A DNA stretch of 7,030 nt from an uncultured Lachnospiraceae bacterium (lineage in GTDB: Bacteria; Bacillota; Clostridia; Lachnospirales; Lachnospiraceae), in NCBI GenBank assembly GCA_910577065.1, contig CAJTLD010000129.1, forward strand, positions 1-7,030, given 5' to 3'. A program made the position numbers and the translations under genes. How positions within the stretch are numbered: position 1 is the first letter of the stretch; every line of letters starts with the position of its first letter. The notes under the pieces were generated by a model. It was not told the DNA's origin, searched no databases, and saw nothing but the letters and a program-made list of their open reading frames with translations. Below, piece by piece: positions 1 to 6,817 of this stretch.

Positions 1-14
1 AGAAATCAAAACAA

Positions 15-22
15 AGGAGGGG
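15..22 (+). promoter_or_regulatory. Ribosome binding site of the antitoxin gene
   Basis: AGGAGGGG lies six bases before the ATG at 29. It is a strong Shine-Dalgarno sequence at a normal distance and fixes the antitoxin start. The promoter and any operator of this operon would lie before the window and cannot be seen. Confidence 0.85.
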
Positions 23-28
23 CTTGCC

Positions 29-352
29 ATGGCAATTGCGGCAAATGTTTTACAAAGTCTGGTGTCTATTTCACAATTTAACAAAGGCCAGGCGGCAAAA
101 ATTTTTGACAGGCTGCATTTGGAAAAAGAACTAATCGTTTTAAAAAACAATCAGCCTTCCGCCGTTATTTTATCACCGGACGAATACGCCAGATTAACCG
201 GGATAGAAGAGGATTATTTCCTTTTAGTGGAAGCGAATAAGCGGATAGAAGAAAACGGGGATAAAGCGGCGCTCCCTATGGAAGCTGTTATGGCTAATCT
301 GGGAATCAGCGAAGAAGATCTTTCAAATGCAGAGGAAGTAGATATGGAATGA
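29..352 (+). CDS. Phd/YefM-family type II antitoxin
   Basis: This is a 107-residue antitoxin of the Phd/YefM family. Such proteins bind and neutralise their cognate toxin through a flexible C-terminus and repress their own operon through an N-terminal DNA-binding fold. The sequence shows the family hallmarks: an N-terminal segment with FNKGQAAKIFDRL (residues 17-29), then IVLKNNQPSAVILSPDEYARL (about 36-56), the usual beta-strand and 'P-x-AV-hh-S-x-x-E/D-Y' signature. An acidic, probably disordered tail ends in EEVDME, suited to wrapping the basic toxin. The start is set by the SD at 15-22. The last codons overlap the toxin start in an ATGA arrangement, so translation is probably coupled and the antitoxin is made first. 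By family behaviour the complex should repress its own promoter, which is outside the window. Family assignment is confident; the exact subfamily is not. Confidence 0.9.
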   Translation: MAIAANVLQSLVSISQFNKGQAAKIFDRLHLEKELIVLKNNQPSAVILSPDEYARLTGIEEDYFLLVEANKRIEENGDKAALPMEAVMANLGISEEDLSNAEEVDME

Positions 353-678
353 TGTGGCGTATTGAATTTTTAGAAGAAGCGGAAAAAGATTTGAAAAAGC
401 TGGATTCTTCAGCGCAAATTCAGGTTTTAAAGGGATTGCGGAAAGTGAGCCAAAACCCGCTCCCTGCTGAAGAAGGCGGATATGGGAAGCCCCTTGGAAA
501 TAAAAGCGGGGAAAACTTAACAAATCTTATGAAGATTAAACTAAGGGGGCTTGGCATCAGAATCGTGTATAAAGTTGAGCGGATCAATGACGTTATGAAA
601 ATCATTATTATATCTGCCCGTGCAGATGGGCAGGTTTATAAAGAAGCAGCCAAAAGACGGGAAAAACACCATTTATAA
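349..678 (+). CDS. RelE/ParE-family toxin, RelE-type mRNA interferase
   Basis: This 109-residue toxin partners the upstream antitoxin. RelE toxins cleave mRNA in the ribosomal A site and stop translation. The sequence contains the core block MKIKLRGLGIRIVYKV (residues 61-76), followed by ISAR and VYKEAAKR. From memory of E. coli RelE, its functional residues K52, K54, R61, R81 and Y87 all have counterparts here at a constant offset of ten: K62, K64, R71, R91 and Y97. This favours a RelE-type ribonuclease over a ParE-type gyrase poison. The ten-residue offset fits a longer loop at about residues 37-60 (NPLPAEEGGYGKPLGNKSG), which is common in Firmicute homologues. Two start codons are adjacent: ATG at 349 overlaps the antitoxin stop (ATGA), and ATG at 352 would give a protein one residue shorter. 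There is no separate strong SD, consistent with translational coupling. The gene looks intact. Confidence 0.9.
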   Translation: MMWRIEFLEEAEKDLKKLDSSAQIQVLKGLRKVSQNPLPAEEGGYGKPLGNKSGENLTNLMKIKLRGLGIRIVYKVERINDVMKIIIISARADGQVYKEAAKRREKHHL

Positions 679-729
679 AACAGAACAAATCCGGAGCAAC
701 GGCGTTTCTTTTGGAATGCGATCCAAAAA

Positions 730-751
730 CAGCCCCCTGTAATGGGGGCTG
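730..751 (-). terminator. Rho-independent terminator between convergent operons
   Basis: An eight-base-pair GC-rich stem pairs CAGCCCCC (730-737) with GGGGGCTG (744-751) around a six-base loop. Read on the minus strand, the stem is followed at once by TTTTTGG, so it is a good intrinsic terminator for the peptide gene and the giant gene. On the plus strand the stem is followed only by AATTGAATTTCT, a weak U-tract. It may still end the toxin transcript about 50 bases after the toxin stop. It is the only strong hairpin in the 679-805 gap. Confidence 0.8.
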
Positions 752-805
752 AATTGAATTTCTACTAAATATTTTCTGGTTCTATTGAAATGAAGGTTTT
801 GAGCA

Positions 806-931
806 TTAATCATCCTCTTCCCATAAATCATCCCCGCCGCCTGGCACTTCAATTTCACCAAAACTGGTGGCTATGACATCTTCCGTTTCAAAATAAACCA
901 CTTCCATGTTTGGTGTTTTATAATGCTTCAA
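806..931 (-). CDS. 41-residue acidic small protein, TTG start, downstream of giant exoprotein
   Basis: The product is a small protein of unknown function that begins (M)KHYKTPNMEVVYFETEDVI and ends in an acidic tail, GGGDDLWEEDD. The start is TTG at 929-931, chosen because AAAGGAGGTG on the minus strand (939-948) sits nine bases before its first base. Reading upstream in the same frame is possible but would place the SD inside the gene. The next ATG (905-907) would lack an SD and lose eight residues. There is no signal peptide, cysteine or membrane segment. The general shape, a short basic 'K-x-Y-x-x-P-x-x-E-V' opening, an 'EDVI-x-T/A-S' centre and a Gly-rich variable tail, resembles short uncharacterised proteins I recall from Clostridia; this is recollection, not a search result. 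The SD begins 15 bases after the giant gene's stop, and the minus-strand terminator follows 54 bases after this gene, so the two genes are probably co-transcribed. It could be a secreted-protein companion, a peptide precursor or a regulator. Confidence 0.72.
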   Translation of the reverse strand: MKHYKTPNMEVVYFETEDVIATSFGEIEVPGGGDDLWEEDD

Positions 932-938
932 GAATTTC

Positions 939-948
939 CACCTCCTTT
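939..948 (-). promoter_or_regulatory. Near-perfect Shine-Dalgarno for the small protein
   Basis: Minus-strand AAAGGAGGTG matches the complement of the 16S rRNA 3' end over ten bases. Nine bases lie between GGAGG and the TTG at 931. It decides the start of the small gene and predicts efficient initiation despite the TTG codon. Confidence 0.8.
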
Positions 949-962
949 CCAAACCACAGATA

Positions 963-3900
963 TTACTCAACCGTGTTTCCTGACAGATGAGCATAATTAT
1001 CGCTCTCAATACCGGAGTATACAATTACCTGCTCCTTGCTTTCTTTGTTCTGGCAGATTGCGTAGCCTCTGGCAAAGATATCCCTGCCCCAGTTGGCTTC
1101 GTTTGCTCCGACGTCCATTGTCAGGATGTTTGTTTTGTTATCGCCTTCTGTAAAAATAACTTTCTTTACTTTTGTGCTTCCGCTGCCGACAACCATAAGC
1201 GTTTTATCAGCGCCGACTGTAGAATTTGTACAGTAAAGAATGCCAACTTCGACAATCTCAAAATTATCGGGGACATTCACGGAGGAGACGAATGAAACCT
1301 TATGCGTTGTTTCTGTTGTAGTTGCATATTTGTCGGATATGACAACGGTTGGGATATTATCCTTTTTATCATTTTCATCCGCAACGTAAACTGCTTGAAT
1401 AGTTTTTCCTGCTGCCAACACAATGCTTACCCTGTATTCATCAGCGGTGCTCAGCATTACTCCGTTTTCATCTGCCCAGTGGGAGAATATAAGGCCATGA
1501 ATCGCTTCAGGCTTTACGGTTACATAAGCGCCTACCGTCCCTTCGTAAGACTTGTTGTCCTGTCCGGTAATCGGGCTCAATGTCTCTGTCTTATCTTCGT
1601 TCTTTGTCATCTGGACATACTTCACTATAATACTGCCGGTTAGATCGTCTTTGTCATAAACCGGTTTCACTATAACTTCCGTTTTATCTGTCGTTTTTAT
1701 TTCGTCTGTAATTTCAGTCACACTCTTATCCCAGCCTTTAAAAGTATAACCTGTACGGTTTGGTCCTCCCGGGAGAGTAATACTCAGGTTTTCATCTGAT
1801 TTGTTTTTCCATATGGAAACATATTCCTGCCCGGCAGCATTCTGGAATATTATCTTTACTAAATTTGTAATTGTATTTCCACAATGCTTACATTTTGTTG
1901 CATCATCCTTATCTGGCGTATGCTCCGTTGGCTGTACGACAAATGGCACGTCACCATGATATTGGTCTTTTTCAAATGCGCCGGATGCTTTATCATCGTT
2001 AGACAGGGTTAGGGAAACCATATAGTAGTCCAAGCCTGGCTTTGGTTCAGGAGCCAGAGGGCATGTGGCTTCTGTTTCCGTAAATTTCTGGGGTGTGCCG
2101 TCAGAATTCGTATCCAATTCGGCCGTTAGCGCTTTGGTATGGCCGGCATAGATTTCCTGGCATCCGGCACGGTTACAGGTAAATATTGCCCTTACAGTTT
2201 TACCGTCTGCATCCCAGGCAAACTGCGGATCTCCATACCGGTGTCCAAGGGGAGCCGTTACGTCACCGTCATAAGGAAGCGTGCCGGCTGCGTTGCTGTA
2301 TGCTTTTTTGCATTCCTGGCACTCGTAATATGCGCGGTGTCCTGGCGTTACACAGTCGCCTTCTACTGCAGGCCAACGTTTCATCGGGCCAACGTGGGTC
2401 TCTTCAGCGCTATGCGAGAATTTATATTGGGCTCCGTCTTTCAATGTGATATCCTTATCCTGTTCCGTGTTCTCCAGGCTAAGGTTATAGGTTATTTCGT
2501 AATCAGCCGTACAGCATATAGCGTTTACATCCTCAATACTTGCTGTTGCTATGACAATGATGTCCCGGGTATGTCTTTTTTTCGCCGTAGTATCGTATAC
2601 GCACTCTGCTTTTGCAGTCACCTCATAGGTAATTGTACCTGCGTCTTCATTTTTGGTTCCGCCGGTTAACGGCTTTGTCCAGTTAATTACTGCAGGTTTG
2701 TAGCTATGGGCAGTCTCAACAGGTTCACCACTCGGTTTCTTATAGGTGGCTGTGCCGGAATAGGTGTTATTTTCCGCATCCTGTCCGGTAAAGCTTCCTG
2801 TTACTTCCAGCGTCGGCCCGGTCATGCAGGTTGCGTCTGCCTGTGTAATTCCAGCTTCTTCTACCCGGAATGATGCGTCCGTTAATGTTACATTGTGTTT
2901 TGTTTTGTTGTTCTGGCATTCGCCCTTTACCGTTATGGTATACGTACCCGGCAAAACTTTTCCTTCTTCTGGCCAGGTGTCGATCGTCCATTTATAGTCA
3001 TGTCCTTTGCCTTCATACACAACCATTTTCTGTCCGGTATACTCATCTGTAGGAACATCTTTAAAAGCGGCTTTTGCCGTATAAATGAAAACGTCTGTTT
3101 CTTCGCAGCTAATATCTTCTATGGTTTTGTTGCATGTTACGGAAGGCAGTCCCTGTGTCTCAATAGGAACGCTGCCGCAATTACGCGTACATTTTTTCTG
3201 GGCGGTGGCTGACCATGTACCAATTGCTTTTTCATTTTCCGGTGTTACAGGAACAGGCTCAGAGTCATTTTCTGTTTTGATAAACCATTTCCAGTCAATT
3301 ACATAGTCATGGCCTAATGGCTTATAAGTATCAATATGCGGCATGGTATTTTTTACCACTTCGCCGTCACTTGTTGTTACCTTTGCAAAATAGATAGTGG
3401 AACCAGCTGTAGTACATCCGTTTGGATCAGGAGTTGAATGTGTAATCTCAACACCTCCCAAAACTGAATTATTTTCGCTGTCAGTTCCTGATTCTGTCGC
3501 ATATCTTTCGATATCTTCGCAGACAGAACATTCACGACATGCTGTGATATCAAATACACTGATTGTAAAATCATTTTCACTTTCTGTTTTATCAGTCTTT
3601 ACCCACTCAGTCCATATTATATCTCCCCAACTGTGTCCACTTAGCTGCTGTTTTTTCTCATCAGGTGTTTCGGTTCCGGCTGTTGCTGTATAGGTAATGG
3701 TTCCGTTTGTGCAGTCCAGATATGGTTGGGAATCTTTGTCATCACTTACTGTGGCTGCTATTTTCTTTACCCTTTTGCCATTTGCAGCGCCATATTCAGC
3801 GTTAGCTTCCGTTTCAGTTTCATCATCTTCCAGGCCGTCACAATTTGAATTCACGCACATATAAACGGCATAAACGGCTCCTTTTGTTTCATATGGTACA

Positions 3901-6608
3901 ATATTTTCTCCGGTTACCTCGCCAAATGCACTCCAATCCCATGTAACAGGGGAGGTGAAGTTATGGCCTAATTTCGGGACGCTTCTGGTTATTGTATAAA
4001 CGGCTTCTTCTGTTTCCCCTTCTGCCGCTGCCGTTTCTTCCGGAATATATACGGCAGGAATTTCACCTGAACTTTCTGTAATAGTTACCATAACGACCCA
4101 AACCCGGTTGCCTCCTTTAGAACAGGTGGCCGGAGTATAGCCATGCTCGCCTTCTTGCGTTACTTCGTCCGGAACAGCCTTTACAATATCACTATTTCTA
4201 GTAAGTGAATAATCAATATCAGCGCATGCGGTACATTTGACTTTTAATTCAGATACATTTGGAGGAATCGTTGTTTCATCCTCTGTGTTTACATTGTAGA
4301 AACCATATGTATGGCCGTTTGCCGGTGTTTCAATTGTTTTGTACCCGGCTGTACTGAAATTTGTTGCCGCGTCATTGTCTTCTGTTGCACCTGATACCGT
4401 AACGTGGTAAACATCCATACCTTTATTGATACAGGTTGGGGCTATATATCCATTTTCCGTATCTGCGGGACTTAGGGCTGTTTCCACAGAAGCGCCTTCA
4501 GAAATAGAGCTTATCGTCGAACCGGAATCCACACCCGATATACTGTCTATAATTACTGTCCCTTTACAAGTATCACATGTTAAAGTAACTTTTATACCCT
4601 TGCTTGCATCTGATGAATCATTCCATGCATATGCAGGAGTAAATTTGTGTTTTAAAGCAACTCTTTTTACCGTTGCACGGCCTGTATAGGGCAAAGGGGC
4701 ATAGTCTGGGGATTCTGTATTTTCCTGAAATATACCGCCGTTGTTGCTTACGCTGTTTTTATCAAATTCCACAGTAGCTTTATAATTAATATCCACTGTG
4801 TCTCCGCAGGATGGAGTGTCTGTTCCTTCTGCTGGCGTATAAGTGAAATCTTTTGGATCAATGGTGCAGCTCTTCGTAAACGTTGCGTCACAGTGTATAC
4901 ATGAAAAGCTTGCCGTACCTGTGATAAGCACTGTATCAGTAACTGCAAACACTGGTAATCCAAAGTTATGACCATAAGCGGGAATATTTATCTGTGCTTC
5001 TGTCAGTCCCTCTTCTTTTGCCTTACCTTTTGCGTCATCCTCGTCCCAGAACAATCCATGACAATTTGCACATTCCCAGTGTTCGTTGTGGCCAGGATCA
5101 TCACATGTTGCCATCTTGGCTTCATGCCGAATAGTCATGGCGTGCAGCCCAATCGGAAGCGTATCTTCTTTTTCTTCTGTTTTTGCAGAAGTTTCATCCG
5201 CAAAAGTTGCTGTTGCTACAAGGGTTGCTTTCTGCGCCTCGCAGGTTAACGGATAGTCTGTGCCGGAAGCAGCGTTTTTTACGGTTACATCAGCCGTTAT
5301 GGTGTCTGTTTGTTCAGGAGGGGTTTCACATATATTACACTGGCGGGTTAATGTTACCTCTCCCTTAAAAGCTAATTTACCTTCATCATTTGCCATCAAT
5401 TCCAGGGAGCCCCAGTTAAAGGTGTACTTATATACATGTCCTGTAACATCCTGATGGTACGTATCATTCTCTGACGATGGTTCATCCGTTGCCCAAAGCT
5501 CACCTTCTTCCGTTGTGAATGTAGCAGTTGCAGTATAATCAACTCCGTCATTATCCTCTGTAGTACAATTAAAACTCTCGGAAAGGGTTTTATGAACAGA
5601 AACACTTTGCGCAGTCTGTTCGTAATCACAGTTTCCGCAGCCACGTGATGCAGTTACGTTACAAGCTTCATTTTCCACATAGTTTTGAGGCTGGAAATTG
5701 TCCCAATTAAATGAAATGGTTCTCGTTTCAGGAGAGTCTTCCGCTGATCCCTTTGTTGCAAAATGATGTCCTTTTGCGGCGATATCCAACGATTCACGTG
5801 CTACATTATATTTCTCCTGGGCTTTTTCTTCTTCACTAGCCTGTTCATCATCCTGCTGGCCGGAATGTACGGTTCTGCCTTCCTTTATGTCAAGATAGGC
5901 ATTCTCAATTGTTTCATAAAACCTTCCGCAGATAGAACAGTTAAAATATTCCTTATTGCCACCTGTCGTACAAGTTGCATCAACCTTCATTGTTCTTACG
6001 GCATTATGGTTTGCCCTTTGAATTGTCAGAGAAGGATCATTTGCCGCAACATAGTTTGTCTGGCCAGCCGCATCTGCCGCCGACCTGTAAACCCATTTGT
6101 CTGAGCAGTTTGGGCATGCATAGTGTGCCACTTTACCTTCTGTCCAGCAGTCTGCAGGTATACGTGCAACTTTGGCCGGATTATGAGATTGGCATTTTTC
6201 AAATGCTGTGGTATTGTCTGTTGTGTCTCCGGCATCGCCTTCAGCCGTTAAGTCAAAGTTATTCTCATAAGGCGCCCGGGAAAGTTCCTCCCCGCACTCG
6301 CTACAGGACGTAACAACCTCGTTTGTAGTTTCGTCGAGTTTTGATTCTTGCGTATGTTCCCCGGTTGCGGCAACCGTTTCTGTTTCACTATAGCCGCACT
6401 CGCAGACTTTGACTTCTATGCCTTCTTCGCCGCAGGTTGCCGGCGTGCTCTGAGCTTGGTCAACGACCAGGACATGTTCATGGACTATTTCTTCCGTTAC
6501 TGATTCTACCGGTGCGGTTTCCATGGCAAAAGCCGTCATGTTCATAGAAAGTACCATGCTGAGCGATAATACTACGCTTGTCAGGCGTTTTAATTTCTTA
6601 AAATTCAT
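963..6608 (-). CDS. Giant secreted cysteine-rich repeat protein with C-terminal InlB-B-type modules
   Basis: The 1881-residue exported protein has no known activity visible. Residues 1-28 are a Sec signal peptide: basic MNFKKLKR, a hydrophobic stretch, and A-F-A before the likely cleavage after A28. Residues about 40-240 hold compact Cys motifs. From about 279 to 1558 there are eleven units, each opening with Gly-His (or a variant) plus an aromatic residue, then a Trp/Phe strand, a C-x2-C or C-x4-C pair, and a later cysteine. Residues about 1584-1652 look like an InlB-B/Flg_new repeat (GYTFKGWDKS), and 1656-1743 like a divergent InlB-B repeat (FSHWADENG, IQAVYVAD). Residues 1752-1881 form a terminal beta-rich domain with ARGYA and VYSG. 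By hand count there are about 58 cysteines. There is no LPXTG, SLH, choline-binding or C-terminal membrane segment, so it is secreted or held non-covalently. The ATG at 6608 is supported by the signal peptide, although no good SD precedes it. An adhesin, matrix or metal-binding surface role is inference. Confidence 0.92.
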   Translation of the reverse strand: MNFKKLKRLTSVVLSLSMVLSMNMTAFAMETAPVESVTEEIVHEHVLVVDQAQSTPATCGEEGIEVKVCECGYSETETVAATGEHTQESKLDETTNEVVTSCSECGEELSRAPYENNFDLTAEGDAGDTTDNTTAFEKCQSHNPAKVARIPADCWTEGKVAHYACPNCSDKWVYRSAADAAGQTNYVAANDPSLTIQRANHNAVRTMKVDATCTTGGNKEYFNCSICGRFYETIENAYLDIKEGRTVHSGQQDDEQASEEEKAQEKYNVARESLDIAAKGHHFATKGSAEDSPETRTISFNWDNFQPQNYVENEACNVTASRGCGNCDYEQTAQSVSVHKTLSESFNCTTEDNDGVDYTATATFTTEEGELWATDEPSSENDTYHQDVTGHVYKYTFNWGSLELMANDEGKLAFKGEVTLTRQCNICETPPEQTDTITADVTVKNAASGTDYPLTCEAQKATLVATATFADETSAKTEEKEDTLPIGLHAMTIRHEAKMATCDDPGHNEHWECANCHGLFWDEDDAKGKAKEEGLTEAQINIPAYGHNFGLPVFAVTDTVLITGTASFSCIHCDATFTKSCTIDPKDFTYTPAEGTDTPSCGDTVDINYKATVEFDKNSVSNNGGIFQENTESPDYAPLPYTGRATVKRVALKHKFTPAYAWNDSSDASKGIKVTLTCDTCKGTVIIDSISGVDSGSTISSISEGASVETALSPADTENGYIAPTCINKGMDVYHVTVSGATEDNDAATNFSTAGYKTIETPANGHTYGFYNVNTEDETTIPPNVSELKVKCTACADIDYSLTRNSDIVKAVPDEVTQEGEHGYTPATCSKGGNRVWVVMVTITESSGEIPAVYIPEETAAAEGETEEAVYTITRSVPKLGHNFTSPVTWDWSAFGEVTGENIVPYETKGAVYAVYMCVNSNCDGLEDDETETEANAEYGAANGKRVKKIAATVSDDKDSQPYLDCTNGTITYTATAGTETPDEKKQQLSGHSWGDIIWTEWVKTDKTESENDFTISVFDITACRECSVCEDIERYATESGTDSENNSVLGGVEITHSTPDPNGCTTAGSTIYFAKVTTSDGEVVKNTMPHIDTYKPLGHDYVIDWKWFIKTENDSEPVPVTPENEKAIGTWSATAQKKCTRNCGSVPIETQGLPSVTCNKTIEDISCEETDVFIYTAKAAFKDVPTDEYTGQKMVVYEGKGHDYKWTIDTWPEEGKVLPGTYTITVKGECQNNKTKHNVTLTDASFRVEEAGITQADATCMTGPTLEVTGSFTGQDAENNTYSGTATYKKPSGEPVETAHSYKPAVINWTKPLTGGTKNEDAGTITYEVTAKAECVYDTTAKKRHTRDIIVIATASIEDVNAICCTADYEITYNLSLENTEQDKDITLKDGAQYKFSHSAEETHVGPMKRWPAVEGDCVTPGHRAYYECQECKKAYSNAAGTLPYDGDVTAPLGHRYGDPQFAWDADGKTVRAIFTCNRAGCQEIYAGHTKALTAELDTNSDGTPQKFTETEATCPLAPEPKPGLDYYMVSLTLSNDDKASGAFEKDQYHGDVPFVVQPTEHTPDKDDATKCKHCGNTITNLVKIIFQNAAGQEYVSIWKNKSDENLSITLPGGPNRTGYTFKGWDKSVTEITDEIKTTDKTEVIVKPVYDKDDLTGSIIVKYVQMTKNEDKTETLSPITGQDNKSYEGTVGAYVTVKPEAIHGLIFSHWADENGVMLSTADEYRVSIVLAAGKTIQAVYVADENDKKDNIPTVVISDKYATTTETTHKVSFVSSVNVPDNFEIVEVGILYCTNSTVGADKTLMVVGSGSTKVKKVIFTEGDNKTNILTMDVGANEANWGRDIFARGYAICQNKESKEQVIVYSGIESDNYAHLSGNTVE
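1935..5774 (-). repeat. Divergent tandem protein repeats, about 100-116 residues per unit
   Basis: This stretch encodes residues 279-1558. The unit-opening histidines are H281, H391, H547, H654, H766, H882, H992, H1100, H1203, H1301 and H1456. Spacings are 110, 156, 107, 112, 116, 110, 108, 103, 98 and 155 residues. The two long spacings each contain one additional compact Cys module (502-516 and 1419-1433). The units are divergent in sequence, so they would be missed by a search for exact DNA repeats. Each behaves like a beta-sandwich unit, since strands rich in T, V, Y and W alternate with acidic loops; that fold is inference. Confidence 0.75.
6524..6608 (-). other. Sec signal peptide of the giant protein
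   Basis: This encodes residues 1-28. The n-region MNFKKLKR carries four lysine or arginine residues. The h-region (about residues 9-22) is hydrophobic and free of charge. The A26-F27-A28 motif gives a typical signal peptidase I site before M29. It is not a lipoprotein signal, as there is no lipobox cysteine. Confidence 0.85.
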
Positions 6609-6617
6609 ACTGTGTAT

Positions 6618-6623
6618 ATTATA
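6618..6623 (-). promoter_or_regulatory. Possible -10 element just upstream of the giant gene
   Basis: Minus-strand TATAAT is a perfect -10 hexamer, but it ends only nine bases before the ATG. No convincing -35 lies 16-18 bases upstream (the hexamer at 6641-6646 reads ATTTAT). If used, the message would be nearly leaderless, which would match the missing SD. The whole 6609-6700 stretch is very AT-rich, so a chance match is quite possible. Confidence 0.3.
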
Positions 6624-6678
6624 TTTTTAGACAACTTCTTATAAATAAAGGTTTTTGAGAGGGGAAATATAAAAATTA

Positions 6679-6693
6679 TACGAATTTATACGA
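6679..6693 (-). repeat. Left copy of an inverted 15/16-bp sequence
   Basis: On the minus strand this reads TCGTATAAATTCGTA. It matches TCGTATAAATTTCGTA at 6927-6942 on the plus strand with a single one-base gap. The minus-strand left copy continues into a further CGTATAA-type half, so CGTATAA occurs twice ten bases apart, about one helical turn. Confidence 0.6.
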
Positions 6694-6727
6694 TTATTAT
6701 TTTGATTTTGTTAGAATGGTTCATTTT

Positions 6728-6817
6728 CGGCATACCCTATTTATATAGGAAGGGATACGTTACCGCACAGGATCCCAATTTAAATATGCCGTATATATGG
6801 CATTTTTCCCGCCATAT
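6728..6817. repeat. Four segments with alternative base pairing
   Basis: Segment 1 is CGGCATA (6728-6734), segment 2 TATGCCG (6785-6791), segment 3 ATATGGC (6795-6801) and segment 4 GCCATAT (6811-6817). Segments 1 and 2 pair perfectly over 7 bp and enclose the small CCTAT/ATAGG hairpin. Segments 3 and 4 pair perfectly over 7 bp around a nine-base loop. Segments 2 and 3 can pair over 6 bp, including one G-U (6786-6791 with 6798-6803), directly followed by T-rich sequence on the plus strand. The 1:2, 2:3, 3:4 layout is like that of an attenuator, but no downstream plus-strand gene is visible. Confidence 0.5.
6786..6807 (+). terminator. Possible weak plus-strand intrinsic terminator
   Basis: ATGCCG (6786-6791) pairs with TGGCAT (6798-6803), with one G-U pair and a TATATA loop, and the last T begins a run of five Ts (6803-6807). 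The stem is short for a terminator and no plus-strand gene precedes it, so it may instead be part of the alternative-pairing structure. Confidence 0.25.

Noticed and set aside
323..605. Minus-strand open frames opposite the toxin gene
   Set aside because: They overlap a toxin with a full conserved residue set and have no SD or recognisable content.
673..861. Minus-strand 62-residue open frame overlapping the end of the small peptide gene
   Set aside because: It would begin with TTG inside the small gene in another frame, has no SD, runs through the strong terminator hairpin at 730-751 and shows no family motif.
932..1024. Longer version of the small peptide gene starting at 1024
   Set aside because: The extension overlaps the end of the giant gene, has no SD at its own start, and would place the ten-base SD at 939-948 inside the coding region. 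The TTG at 931 is better supported.
1935..5774. Repeat array possibly being CRISPR or a DNA-level tandem repeat
   Set aside because: There are no conserved short direct repeats with unique spacers. The repetition is at protein level and highly diverged, within one continuous reading frame.
987..6313. Many plus-strand open frames of 60-176 codons opposite the giant gene
   Set aside because: All lie antisense to one intact 1881-codon gene with a signal peptide and recognisable domains. They are Cys- and Phe-rich shadow translations without SDs or motifs.
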